A DNA stretch of 64,000 nucleotides. Origin: Sphingomonas phyllosphaerae. Lineage in GTDB: Bacteria; Pseudomonadota; Alphaproteobacteria; Sphingomonadales; Sphingomonadaceae. Position 1 is the stretch's first letter; the number at the start of each line of letters is the position of its first letter. Under the pieces are notes generated by a model. It was not told the DNA's origin. It saw nothing but the letters and a program-made list of their open reading frames with translations, and made no database searches. Shown piece by piece: positions 8,221 to 16,844 of the stretch. The position numbers were made by a program, and so were the translations under genes. The stretch covers positions 1 through 64,000 of the forward strand of contig NZ_JAPYKH010000003.1 in the NCBI RefSeq assembly GCF_029623345.1, given 5' to 3'.

Positions 8221-9306
8221 ATGAGAGCCGCCGTCCTCACCGCCACGCGCGAACCGCTGACGATCGCCGACGTGACCGTCAGCAAGCCGCTCGCGCACGA
8301 GGTGCTGATCCGCACCGCCGCGGTCGGTGTGTGCCGCTCCGACCTGCACTTCGTCGACGGACTCTACCCGCACGCGCTCCCCGCCGTCCCGGGCCATGAG
8401 GCGGCGGGCGTGGTCGAGGCGGTCGGCAGCGAGGTGCGTACCGTCAAGCCCGGCGATCACGTCGTCACTTGCCTCTCCGCCTTCTGCGGCCACTGCGAAT
8501 TCTGTCTCAGCGGCCGCATGTCGCTGTGCGTGAGCGGCGCGACGCGGCGCCCGCGCGGCGCCGAGCCGCGGCTGCGCCTCGCTGACGGCGGCGCGGTGGC
8601 GCAGATGCTCAACCTTTCCGCTTACGCCGAGCAGATGCTGATACACGAGCACGCCTGCGTCGCGATCGACCGCGACATGCCGCTCGACCGTGCCGCGCTG
8701 ATCGGCTGCGCGGTGACGACCGGCGCCGGCGCGGTGTTCAACACCGCCGACGTGTCGCCGGGCGAGACGGTGTGCGTGGTCGGCTGCGGCGGGATCGGGC
8801 TCGCCGCGGTCAACGCCGCGCGGATCGCGGGGGCGGGGCGGATCGTCGCGCTCGATCCGGTGCCCGAAAAACGCGCCATCGCCGCGCGGCTCGGCGCGAC
8901 CGACACGTTCGACAGCGCCGCCGAGGGCGTCGCCGCGGCGGTGGTCGAGGTGACCGGCGGCGGCGTCCACCATGCGATCGAGGCGGTCGGCCGGCCGCAG
9001 TCGGCCGCGACGGCGGTGGCGGTGCTGCGCCGCGGCGGCACCGCGACGATCCTCGGCATGCTGCCGCCGGCCGAGTCGGTCGGCCTCTCCGCGCTCGACC
9101 TGCTCTCGGGCAAGAAGCTGCAGGGCGGGCTGATGGGCTCCAACCGCTTCCCGATCGACATGCCGCGGCTGGTCGACTTCTACCGCCGCGGCCTGCTCGA
9201 CCTCGACACGTTGATCGCCGAGCGGCTGCCGCTTGAGCGGATCAACCATGCCTTCGACGAACTGCGCCGCGGCGACTCGACGCGCAGCGTGATCGTTTTC
9301 GCATGA
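8221..9306 (+). CDS. Zinc-dependent alcohol dehydrogenase (class III-like MDR)
   Basis: 361 residues of the medium-chain dehydrogenase family. Catalytic zinc ligands appear as Cys38 (GVCRSDLH) and His59-Glu60 (GHEAAGVVE). The structural-zinc loop has Cys89, Cys92, Cys95 and Cys103 (CGHCEFCLSGRMSLC). The Rossmann fold carries VVGCGGIGLAAV and an acidic residue suited to NAD. It oxidises an alcohol to an aldehyde or ketone. Its stop overlaps the kinase start (ATGA), so it belongs to the kinase-SDR operon. An upstream in-frame extension to 8074 lies inside the repeat element and is not believed. Confidence 0.9.
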   Translation: MRAAVLTATREPLTIADVTVSKPLAHEVLIRTAAVGVCRSDLHFVDGLYPHALPAVPGHEAAGVVEAVGSEVRTVKPGDHVVTCLSAFCGHCEFCLSGRMSLCVSGATRRPRGAEPRLRLADGGAVAQMLNLSAYAEQMLIHEHACVAIDRDMPLDRAALIGCAVTTGAGAVFNTADVSPGETVCVVGCGGIGLAAVNAARIAGAGRIVALDPVPEKRAIAARLGATDTFDSAAEGVAAAVVEVTGGGVHHAIEAVGRPQSAATAVAVLRRGGTATILGMLPPAESVGLSALDLLSGKKLQGGLMGSNRFPIDMPRLVDFYRRGLLDLDTLIAERLPLERINHAFDELRRGDSTRSVIVFA

Positions 9307-10361
9307 GCGACGATTCCTCGCTTCCGCGCGATCTCGCCGAGCGCGACCGACTCGACACCGCGCGCCTCGGCACGTGGATGGCCGAGCATGTGCCCGGCTT
9401 CACCGGCCCGTTCGACTATGCCAAGTTCGCGGGCGGCCAGTCGAACCCGACCTACCGGCTCGACACGCCCGCGCGACGCTACGTGCTGCGGCGCAAACCG
9501 AAAGGGGAGCTGCTCCCCTCGGCGCACCAGGTCGAGCGCGAGTATCGCGTCATCGCCGCGCTCCACCCCAGCGGCTTCCCGGTGCCGCGGCCCTATGCCT
9601 TGTGCGAGGACGCCGCGGTGATCGGCTCGGCCTTCTACGTCATGGAGATGGTGGAGGGGCGGACGATCTGGGACGGCGCCATGCCCGAGCTGACCCCTGC
9701 GGCACGCCGGGCGCATTATCACGCGATGATCGACACGCTCGCCGAGCTCCACAACATCGATCCGAGCGCCATCGGGCTCGGCGACTATGGCCGGCCGGGC
9801 AATTACTTCGAGCGCCAGGTCACGCGCTGGACCAAGCAATATCGCGGCGCCGAGACCGAGACCTTGCCCGAGATGGAGCGGCTGATCGAGTGGCTGCCGC
9901 GCACCGTGCCGCCGCAGACCCGCACCGCGATCGTTCATGGCGACTATCGCGTCGACAACATGCGCTTCGCGCCGGGCGAGGAGCCGCGCGTCGCCGCGGT
10001 GCTCGATTGGGAGCTGTCGACCCTGGGCGATCCCGTCGCCGATTTGACCTATTATCTGATGAGCTGGGTTACCGCGCCCGAGGGGCGCTCGGGCGTGATG
10101 GGGCTGACCGGCGACGCCACGGGCATCCCCACGCTCGACGAGATGCTGGCGCGCTACGCGGCACGGACCGGGCGTGACGAGCCGGTCGCGATCGACTGGT
10201 ATTTCGCCTTCAACCTCTTCCGTCTCGCCAGCATCGTTCAGGGCATCCGCAAGCGCGTGCTGGTCGGCACCGCCGCCAACGCGCGTGCGCAGGAGACCGC
10301 GGCGCGGCTGCCGATGCTCGTGAGCGCGGCCTGGCACTTCGCCGGGCGCGCCGGGGCATGA
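9303..10361 (+). CDS. APH-like phosphotransferase (ACAD10/11 kinase-domain type, LvaA-like)
   Basis: 352 residues of the aminoglycoside-phosphotransferase fold. The ATP-site strand has '[24 protein letters not shown]', the catalytic loop is HGDYRVDN (212-219), and the metal-binding motif is DWE (235-237). The combination 'GQSNPTYRL...RRKP' is typical of the kinase domain of ACAD10/ACAD11 and of LvaA, which phosphorylate the 4-hydroxyl of 4-hydroxyacyl-CoA. Antibiotic resistance is unlikely. It is cotranscribed with the alcohol dehydrogenase before it and the SDR after it through ATGA overlaps, and the matching dehydrogenase domain is encoded at 6615. Confidence 0.88.
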   Translation: MSDDSSLPRDLAERDRLDTARLGTWMAEHVPGFTGPFDYAKFAGGQSNPTYRLDTPARRYVLRRKPKGELLPSAHQVEREYRVIAALHPSGFPVPRPYALCEDAAVIGSAFYVMEMVEGRTIWDGAMPELTPAARRAHYHAMIDTLAELHNIDPSAIGLGDYGRPGNYFERQVTRWTKQYRGAETETLPEMERLIEWLPRTVPPQTRTAIVHGDYRVDNMRFAPGEEPRVAAVLDWELSTLGDPVADLTYYLMSWVTAPEGRSGVMGLTGDATGIPTLDEMLARYAARTGRDEPVAIDWYFAFNLFRLASIVQGIRKRVLVGTAANARAQETAARLPMLVSAAWHFAGRAGA

Positions 10362-11176
10362 GCGCGGAGGGGGAGCGGATGCGGTTCGCGGGCAAGTCGA
10401 TCGTCGTCACCGGTGCGGGATCGGGCATCGGCCGCGCCGCCGCGCTGCTGTTCGCGCGCGAGGGCGGCCGCGTCGTCGTCGCCGACGTCAGCGAGGGCGC
10501 CGACGCGACCGCCGCCGCGATCGCCGACTCGGGCGGCACCGCGCTGGCGTTCCGCGGCGACGCCGGCGACGAGGGCGACGTCGCGCGGCTGGTCGCGCTG
10601 GCGGCCGAGCGGCACGGCGGTCTGGACGTGATGTTCGCCAACGCCGGCATCTCGGGCGGGCTCGCCAATCTGTTCGACACCGACGTGGCGCTGATTACCG
10701 AGGTATTGCGCGTCAATCTAATCGGACCGTTCCTCGCCATCAAGCACGCCGCACCGCTGATCGCCGCGCGCGGCGGCGGCGCGATCGTGCTCACCGCGAG
10801 CGTCGCGGGGCTGCGCTCGGGCGCGGGGTCGCCGGCCTATTCGGCCAGCAAGGCGGGCGTGATCAACCTCGCGCAGGTGGCGGCGCAGCAGCTCAGCGGC
10901 AGCAACGTGCGGGTGAACGCGATCTGCCCCGGCCTGACCGAGACGGGGATGACGCGCCCCACCTTCGACTACGCGCGCGAGGCGGGCAAGCTCGATCGGC
11001 TCGGCCGGCTCAACCCGCTGCGGCGCGGCGCGCAACCCGAGGAACTGGCGCGCGTCGCGCTCTTCCTCGCCAGCGAGGAGGCGAGCTACGTCAACGGCCA
11101 GGCGATCGTGGTCGACGGCGGACTATCGTCGAGCCATCCGGTGACCCGGCAGGATTACGGCAAGACCGCGGTGTGA
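10358..11176 (+). CDS. Short-chain dehydrogenase/reductase
   Basis: A classical SDR of 272 residues: cofactor motif TGAGSGIG (18-25), NAG near residue 90, catalytic Ser and YSASK (Tyr-x3-Lys), and a C-terminal '[12 protein letters not shown]'. The residue after the second strand (VVVADVS) is Asp, favouring NAD(H). It starts inside the kinase stop codon (ATGA at 10358); an alternative ATG at 10379 would remove seven residues. In this operon a role as 3-hydroxyacyl-CoA or secondary alcohol dehydrogenase is likely. Its end overlaps the last codons of the convergent ligase/acyltransferase gene. Confidence 0.87.
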   Translation: MSAEGERMRFAGKSIVVTGAGSGIGRAAALLFAREGGRVVVADVSEGADATAAAIADSGGTALAFRGDAGDEGDVARLVALAAERHGGLDVMFANAGISGGLANLFDTDVALITEVLRVNLIGPFLAIKHAAPLIAARGGGAIVLTASVAGLRSGAGSPAYSASKAGVINLAQVAAQQLSGSNVRVNAICPGLTETGMTRPTFDYAREAGKLDRLGRLNPLRRGAQPEELARVALFLASEEASYVNGQAIVVDGGLSSSHPVTRQDYGKTAV

Positions 11177-13777
11177 GGCGGTCGGTGAACGCCGCGAGTC
11201 CCGCGCGCCACACCGCCGGGGCGACGCGGCACGCAGGCCAGCGCCGCCCGCGCCCGCGCCATACCATCGCCGAGCCGCCGCGTCAGCCGCTCCCACGCCG
11301 CATAGGCCAGCGCTCCCACCGCCAACGCTGCGACGACGTGGGCGCCACGCCGATGATCCCCAGGCGATCGCGCAGCAGGTAGATGGTGATGCCGTGCGTG
11401 AGATAGGCGAAGAGGCTGCTGCGCGCGAGATAGCCCAGCACCGTCGCGACCTCGCGCCGCACCAGCACCCGCGGCGCGAGCAGCAGCGCGGCGACGACCG
11501 CGTCCGCGATCAGCACGTGCGAGTCGCTCGCGCCCCAGCCGAGCGCGGCGACCAGCGCGGTGACGAGGATCACGGTGCAGCGCGGCGCCCCCGTCTCGGC
11601 GTAGCTCGCCAGCCAGCCGAGCGCGATCGCATAGGCCGAGGCGTCGGTGCTGAAATCGTCCGCAGTCGGGGGGCCGCGCAGCGCGAGCCCGGCGACCTTC
11701 GCCGCGAACGCCAGGGAGAGCAGCGGAAAACCGATCGCCCAGCCCGAGCGCTCGGCGCGGCGCCGCATCGCTGGAACCGCCAGCAGCAGCAGCAGCGCCA
11801 GCGTGCAGTGGAACAGCGCCGGGATGAACCAAATTGCGCCATCGTCCGCACGCCGGGATCGCGCACGACGTTGCCCAGCAGCAGCAACGTCTCCCAGCCG
11901 AAGCGATTGGGCGTCAGCGCGCGGTAGAGCGGCAGGATCGCCCAATAGGGTGTCACCACGCGCAGCAGATAGTCGCGGATCACGCCCCAGCGCGCGGCGC
12001 CGAGCATCCGCCGCGACTGGAAGGGGGCCAGGCCGTAGCCGGCGAGGATCATCAGCGCGAGCGCGCCGCCCTTGAACGCGCGGTTGGCAGGATCGCCGAG
12101 CACGTGGCTGGCGACCACCAACGCGATCGCGGCTGGGCGCAGCAGCACGTCGGTGGCGACCCAGCGGAAGCCCGGATCGGCGCGCGAGACCGTAAGGCGG
12201 GCGAGTGCCTCAAGCCGCGCGACGGTCAGCTCCTCCCAGCGCTCGGGCAGCGTGCCGAGCACCTCCTCGATCGCCAGGCTGGCGCGGACGTAGCTGAGCG
12301 AGTCGCCCGCGAGCGAGCGGAACGAGTCGCCGTCCTCCACCCGCTCGCGCCCGAGCGCCGCAGCGAGCGCGGCACGCAGCGCGCCCGCCGACGCGGCGGT
12401 CCGGCTGGTTCGCGCCGCCGCGCGCCCGGCGCGCAGCGCGGGGTAGTCGACCTTGCCCGAGGCGAGCCGCGGCACCGCGTCGAGCGCCAGCACCGCGCGG
12501 TGGCTCGCCGGCAGACCGACCTCGTCGGTGACGAACCGCTCCGCCGCGGCGACGTCGCCCGGAGCCAGCACCGCCACCACCAGCAGCGAGTCGTCGCCCG
12601 CGGCCACCGCGGAGACTCCCGCGGCAGCGAGTCGCTGCTCCACCGCATCCAGCGCGACGCGCAGCCCGAACGGCTTGATGAAGCGGCTTTGCCGACCGGT
12701 CACGCGATAGCCGCCGTCGGGCAGACGTTCGGCGAGGTCGCCCGTGTGCAGCACGGTCAGCTCGTGACCCCGCGCGAGATCGGCGGCCGCCTCGGCATAG
12801 CCCATCATGACGTTGGGGCCGGTATGGACCAGCTCGCCCGCGGTCGCCGCCGGGGTGCCGGTTTCGGGATCGACCAAAGCGAGCGTGCCCCCTGGGATCG
12901 CGCGCCCGATCCCGCCCGCGACGACGTGATCGGGATCGACCTCGAGCATCGCGATCCGCGCCACCGCCTCGGTCTGGCCGTACATCACCACGAACCGCTT
13001 GCCGGTTGCGCGCGCGCGCGTCGCGACCGAGGCGACCAGCTCGGGGGTGAGCCGGCCGCCGGCCTGAGTCAGCGTGCGCAGGGATCCGGGCAGCGTGTCG
13101 AGGAAGCCGGCGCGGTCGAGCAGCTCGTAACTGTGCGGCACCCCGCCGAACGAGGTCGCGCCATGGCGTTCGATCGCGGCGCGGAAGCCCGGATCGAGCA
13201 CCGAGCCGGCGTAGAGGATCGTCGTCGCCCCCGCCGCGAGATGCGAGTGGATCACCGACAGGCCATAAGCGTAGCTCGGCGGCAGCGTCGTCATCGCGCG
13301 CTCGTCGTGCGTCAGCGCAAGGCTGGCGGCGATCGCGCGCGCGTTGGCGTCGATCGCGCGCGCCGACAGCCGCACCAGCTTCGTCGCGCCGGTGGTGTCC
13401 GAGGTCGACAGCAGCAGCGCGAGATCGGGGTGTGTCGCGGGCGCGGGGCCGGGGTCGCGCAGCCGCTCCACGCCGCGCGCGCTCGACCAGCGCGCCGCCG
13501 GCCGGAATGCGGCGATCAGCCGGTCGGCGCGCTCACGGTCGGCGGTGGTCTCCCCCGCGGCGGTGACGATCGCGGGAAGACCCCGTGGCAGCGCGCCAAG
13601 ATAGGCGCTCATCGCGGCGAGGTCGTTGTCGAGCGCCAGCAGCACCGGAGTGCCGCGCGGCAGGTCGAACACCGCGTCGGCCGCGTGTGCCAGCGCGACA
13701 TAATCGAGCGTGTCGCCGGCGGCGGTGACGAAGGCGACGCGGCCCGCGTGCCGCTCCAGGTCCTGCCAGAAGTTCAT
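11155..13777 (-). pseudogene. AMP ligase-carrier protein-acyltransferase fusion, interrupted by two frameshifts
   Basis: One frame from the ATG at 13777 encodes an adenylating domain (residues 1-450) with STSDTTGATK, YGQTE (266-270), HTGDL, GRQSRFIK and the catalytic lysine in SGKVD (K442). A carrier domain follows with GDSLS (phosphopantetheine Ser493). A membrane acyltransferase_3-like domain starts near 535 with LLRPAAIALVVASHVLG (His558). At 11831-11833 (AAA) the frame is lost after residue 647 and continues in the next frame as 'WFIPALFHCTLALLLLL'. Near 11340-11342 (GGG) it shifts again to 'HVVAALAVGALAYAAWERLTRRL'. Adding one base at each site restores a single frame of 2625 nt (874 residues). 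Either the assembly has homopolymer errors or the gene is a fresh pseudogene. Intact, it would activate, carry and transfer an acyl group across the inner membrane. Confidence 0.8.
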
Positions 13778-13936
13778 CGCGCCCCCACCGACGCTATGTA
13801 GCGGGACGGAGGCGATGAACGGCGCGCTGGGCCGGCTTCTTTGCTCAGCCGATGGTCACGCCGGCATGGGCGGCGGGCTGTCCTACCGCGGCGCGATCTG
13901 TCACCGGGGTAACGCCGGGAGAGAAGGAGAGCGATC

Positions 13937-14326
13937 TTGTTGAACCACGTCATGGTCGGGTCGAACGACCTCGCGCGATCGGCACGCTTCTACGACGCGG
14001 TGCTCGGCGTGCTGGGCGCACCACCGGCGCGCCGCGACACCGCGCCGAGCGGGCATCAGCGCCTGTTCTATCGGCACAACGGCACGATGTTCGGGGTGAG
14101 CCAGCCGATCGACGGTGCGGCGGCGAGCGTCGGCAACGGCAGCACGGTCGCCTTCCGCTGCGACTCGCCCGAGCAGGTGCAGCGCTTCCACGACGTCGCG
14201 GTGGCGAACGGCGGCACCTCGATTGAAGACGCGCCCGGCCCGCGCGATACCAGCCTCGGACGCGCGGTGCTGGCCTATGTCCGCGATCCGGACGGCAACA
14301 AGTTGTGCGCGGTGAGCCGGGGATGA
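13937..14326 (+). CDS. VOC (glyoxalase/dioxygenase-fold) family protein
   Basis: 129 residues with the vicinal-oxygen-chelate fold: LNHVMVGSNDLARSARFYDAVLG at the start and 'AYVRDPDGNKL' at the end. This matches the GloA-like lactoylglutathione lyase relatives common in alphaproteobacteria. The enzymatic activity is unknown. The start is an unusual TTG at 13937 or the adjacent TTG at 13940, supported by AGAAGGAGAG directly upstream. Its stop overlaps the next ATG by four bases, so it is coupled to the DUF1697 gene. Confidence 0.83.
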   Translation: MLNHVMVGSNDLARSARFYDAVLGVLGAPPARRDTAPSGHQRLFYRHNGTMFGVSQPIDGAAASVGNGSTVAFRCDSPEQVQRFHDVAVANGGTSIEDAPGPRDTSLGRAVLAYVRDPDGNKLCAVSRG

Positions 14327-14844
14327 CGGTCTATGTGGCACTGCTCCGTGCGGTCAACGTCGGCGGCACGGGTGCGCTGGCGATGGCCGAGCTGCGGCGG
14401 CTGTGCGAGGCGGCGGGCTTCGCCACGGTGCGGATCTATATCGCGAGCGGCAACGTGGTCTTCACGAGCGCGCTCGACGCGGCGGCGGTGCAGCGACGAC
14501 TGGAAGAGGCCTTGCACGAAGCGACCGGGCGGCAGGTGAGAGTCGCGGTGCGCACCGCGGATGCACTGGCGGCCACGCTCGCTGCCAACCCCTTCGCCGA
14601 CGCGCCGCCGTCTACCACCGTGATCATCTTTCTCGACACGCCGCCCCCGGCCGACACGCTCGGGCGCGTGGTGGCGCCGGGTGGCGAACGGCTCGCCCTC
14701 GGCGCGCGCGAGATCTACGTTGCCTATGGCGCTGGCATGGGGCGGTCACGGCTCAAGCTGCCGGCGGCGGCAGCGGGAACCGCGCGCAACCTCAACACCG
14801 TGGCGAAGCTGGTGGCGATGGCGGCGGATGTCGCCGCGGCGTGA
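14323..14844 (+). CDS. DUF1697 family protein
   Basis: 173 residues starting MTVYVALLRAVNVGG, the hallmark of DUF1697. Other family features visible are 'AMAELRRLCEAAGF', 'TVRIYIASGNVVF', 'VAYGAGMGRSRLKLP' and 'ARNLNTVAKL'. The family has a known fold but no established function. The ATG at 14323 overlaps the VOC stop (ATGA), and the longer frame from 14305 is rejected for that reason. Confidence 0.88.
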   Translation: MTVYVALLRAVNVGGTGALAMAELRRLCEAAGFATVRIYIASGNVVFTSALDAAAVQRRLEEALHEATGRQVRVAVRTADALAATLAANPFADAPPSTTVIIFLDTPPPADTLGRVVAPGGERLALGAREIYVAYGAGMGRSRLKLPAAAAGTARNLNTVAKLVAMAADVAAA

Positions 14845-14928
14845 CGTCGGGCAGTGCGGCACGCTGTGACGCGACGCGCTGCGATCGGCTCAACATTCGC
14901 CGCGTTCGCCGGCGCGCACCTCGCTTCG

Positions 14929-14953
14929 GACTCAACATTCGCAACATTCGCGC
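14929..14953 (+). promoter_or_regulatory. 25-base element upstream of guaA, shared with ppdK
   Basis: GACTCAAC-N6-AACATTCGCGC ends 38 bases before the guaA ATG. An almost identical element (22 of 25 bases) is 32 bases before ppdK at 51737. A partial copy (CTCAACATTCGC) is also present at 14889. The conserved position relative to two housekeeping start codons suggests a promoter or factor-binding site; no strand or factor can be assigned from sequence. Confidence 0.45.
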
Positions 14954-14991
14954 CCCTTCCAAGCCCGGGGCACAGCCGCTACACGCCCGCC

Positions 14992-16545
14992 ATGGAGCAT
15001 CCCGACAGCATCCTCATCGTCGATTTCGGCAGCCAGGTGACCCAGTTGATCGCGCGCCGCGTGCGCGAGGCGGGGGTCTACAGCGAGATCGCACCCTTCC
15101 AGTCCGCCGCCGACGCCTTCGAACGGATGCGCCCCAAGGGCGTGATCCTTTCCGGCGGGCCCGCCTCGGTGGTCGACGCGGGCAGCCCGCGCGCGCCGCA
15201 GGCGGTGTTCGACTCGGGCGTGCCGGTGCTCGGCATCTGCTACGGCCAGCAAGTCATGAACGAGCAGCTCGGCGGCAAGGTCGAGAAGGGCAATGCCGGC
15301 GAGTTCGGCGAGGCCTATGTCGAGGTCGACGCCGCCTGCGGGCTGTTCGACGGGCTGTGGCAGTCGGGCGAGCGCCACCAGGTGTGGATGAGCCACGGCG
15401 ACCATGTCGCCGCGCTCGCGCCCGGGTTCACGCCCGTCGCCTCGTCCAGGGGGGCGCCGTTCGCGCTCATCGCCGATGAGACGCGGCGCTATTATGGCAT
15501 GCAGTTTCACCCGGAGGTGGTCCACACGCCCGACGGCGGCAAGCTGATCGCCAATTTCGCGCGTCACGTCTGCGGGCTGGCGGGCGACTGGACGATGGCC
15601 GAGTTCCGCGCCACCAAGATCGCCGAGATCCGCGCGCAGGTCGGCAGCAGGCGCGTGATCTGCGGGCTCTCGGGCGGGGTCGATTCCGCCGTGGCGGCGG
15701 TGCTGATCCACGAGGCGATCGGCGACCAGCTCACCTGCGTCTTCGTCGATCACGGGCTGTTGCGCGCGGGCGAGGCCGATCAGGTCGTTGGCCTGTTCCG
15801 CAATCATTACAACATCCCGCTCGTGCACGTGAACGCGGAGACGCTGTTCCTCGGCGGGCTGGCCGGGATCACCGATCCCGAGGCCAAGCGCAAGTTCATC
15901 GGCAAGACCTTCATCGACGTGTTCGACGAGGAAGCGCGCAAGATCGGCGGCGCCGAGTTCCTCGCACAAGGTACGCTCTACCCTGACGTGATCGAGAGCG
16001 TGAGCTTCACCGGCGGCCCCTCGGTAACGATCAAGAGCCACCACAATGTCGGCGGCCTGCCCGAGCGGATGAACATGAAGCTGGTCGAGCCGCTGCGTGA
16101 GCTGTTCAAGGACGAGGTGCGCGAGCTCGGCCGCGAGCTGGGGCTGCCCGACGCCTTCGTCGGCCGCCACCCGTTCCCTGGGCCGGGTCTCGCGATCCGC
16201 ATCCCGGGCGAGGTCTCCAAGGAGCGCTGCGATATCCTGCGCAAGGCCGACGCGATCTATCTCGAGGAGATTCGCGCGGCAGGGCTGTACGACACGATCT
16301 GGCAGGCGTTCGCGGTGCTGCTGCCGGTGCGCTCGGTCGGCGTGATGGGCGACGGGCGGACGTATGACTCGGTGCTGGCGCTGCGCGCGGTGACCTCGAC
16401 CGACGGGATGACGGCACAGGCGTTCCAGTTCCCGGGCGACTTCCTGCCGCGCGTGGCGACGCGGATCATCAACGAGGTAAAGGGCATCAACCGGGTGACC
16501 TACGATTACACCTCCAAGCCACCGGGTACGATCGAGTGGGAATGA
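14992..16545 (+). CDS. guaA: GMP synthase (glutamine-hydrolysing)
   Basis: 517 residues that convert XMP to GMP with glutamine and ATP, the last step of guanine nucleotide synthesis. The N-terminal class I amidotransferase domain begins [17 protein letters not shown] and has the nucleophile Cys83 in GICYGQQ and the His/Glu pair in '[10 protein letters not shown]'. The ATP pyrophosphatase domain has the P-loop [11 protein letters not shown]. The C-terminal dimerisation domain ends '[15 protein letters not shown]', the standard GuaA tail. The ATG at 14992 gives the normal length; the frame is open upstream to 14854 but this lacks homology. Confidence 0.97.
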   Translation: MEHPDSILIVDFGSQVTQLIARRVREAGVYSEIAPFQSAADAFERMRPKGVILSGGPASVVDAGSPRAPQAVFDSGVPVLGICYGQQVMNEQLGGKVEKGNAGEFGEAYVEVDAACGLFDGLWQSGERHQVWMSHGDHVAALAPGFTPVASSRGAPFALIADETRRYYGMQFHPEVVHTPDGGKLIANFARHVCGLAGDWTMAEFRATKIAEIRAQVGSRRVICGLSGGVDSAVAAVLIHEAIGDQLTCVFVDHGLLRAGEADQVVGLFRNHYNIPLVHVNAETLFLGGLAGITDPEAKRKFIGKTFIDVFDEEARKIGGAEFLAQGTLYPDVIESVSFTGGPSVTIKSHHNVGGLPERMNMKLVEPLRELFKDEVRELGRELGLPDAFVGRHPFPGPGLAIRIPGEVSKERCDILRKADAIYLEEIRAAGLYDTIWQAFAVLLPVRSVGVMGDGRTYDSVLALRAVTSTDGMTAQAFQFPGDFLPRVATRIINEVKGINRVTYDYTSKPPGTIEWE

Positions 16546-16558
16546 CGCGGGAAGAGCG

Positions 16559-16674
16559 AGCAGCCGGGGGCTGCTCGCCCGCGTCATTCGGCGGCGCAAG
16601 CCGCCGCGGCGCGCGGACGGATGAAGCAGCCGGGGGCTGCTCGCCCGCGTCATTCGGCGGCGCAAGCCGCCGCG
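16559..16674. repeat. 50-base direct repeat with two hairpins, two copies after guaA
   Basis: The sequence from AGCAGCCGGGGGCTGCT to GCCGCCGCG occurs at 16559-16608 and again at 16625-16674, a 66-base period. Each copy contains AGCAGCC/GGCTGCT (7 bp, 3-base loop) and GGCGGC/GCCGCC (6 bp, GCAA loop). Sitting 14 bases after the guaA stop, the first hairpin may aid termination, although no T run follows. No gene is visible in 16546-16844. Confidence 0.7.
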
Positions 16675-16723
16675 CGCGCGGCGGTACGCTGGTGACTGGT
16701 GCGCTCGAGCGTGACCGTGGTCA

Positions 16724-16794
16724 GGCGGACGCCGGAGCCCAGCGCCGCGGGCGTGAGCTACGTGGCTCTCGCCTCCGGCGTGCGCAGGAGCACG
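16724..16794. repeat. Extragenic palindrome, family A copy 2 (inverted)
   Basis: It is the reverse-complement counterpart of the element at 5138-5220: GGCGGACGCCGGAGCCCA and GTGCGCAGGAGCACG are shared, while the middle has diverged. It lies just upstream of the beta-lactamase gene, so it could also shape that transcript's 5' leader. Confidence 0.65.
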
Positions 16795-16844
16795 CGGGCG
16801 CGTCACACGACCGAAGACCGATCCAGGCAAAGAGCACGTCCGTC

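Noticed and set aside
9303..10361. Aminoglycoside resistance kinase
   Set aside because: The fold is shared, but the sequence pattern and operon context fit the ACAD10/11-LvaA hydroxyacyl kinase group rather than resistance enzymes.
11834..13801. 655-codon plus-strand open frame opposite the ligase/acyltransferase gene
   Set aside because: The minus strand carries ordered adenylation motifs (YGQTE, TGD, GRQSRFIK, SGK); the plus frame carries none.
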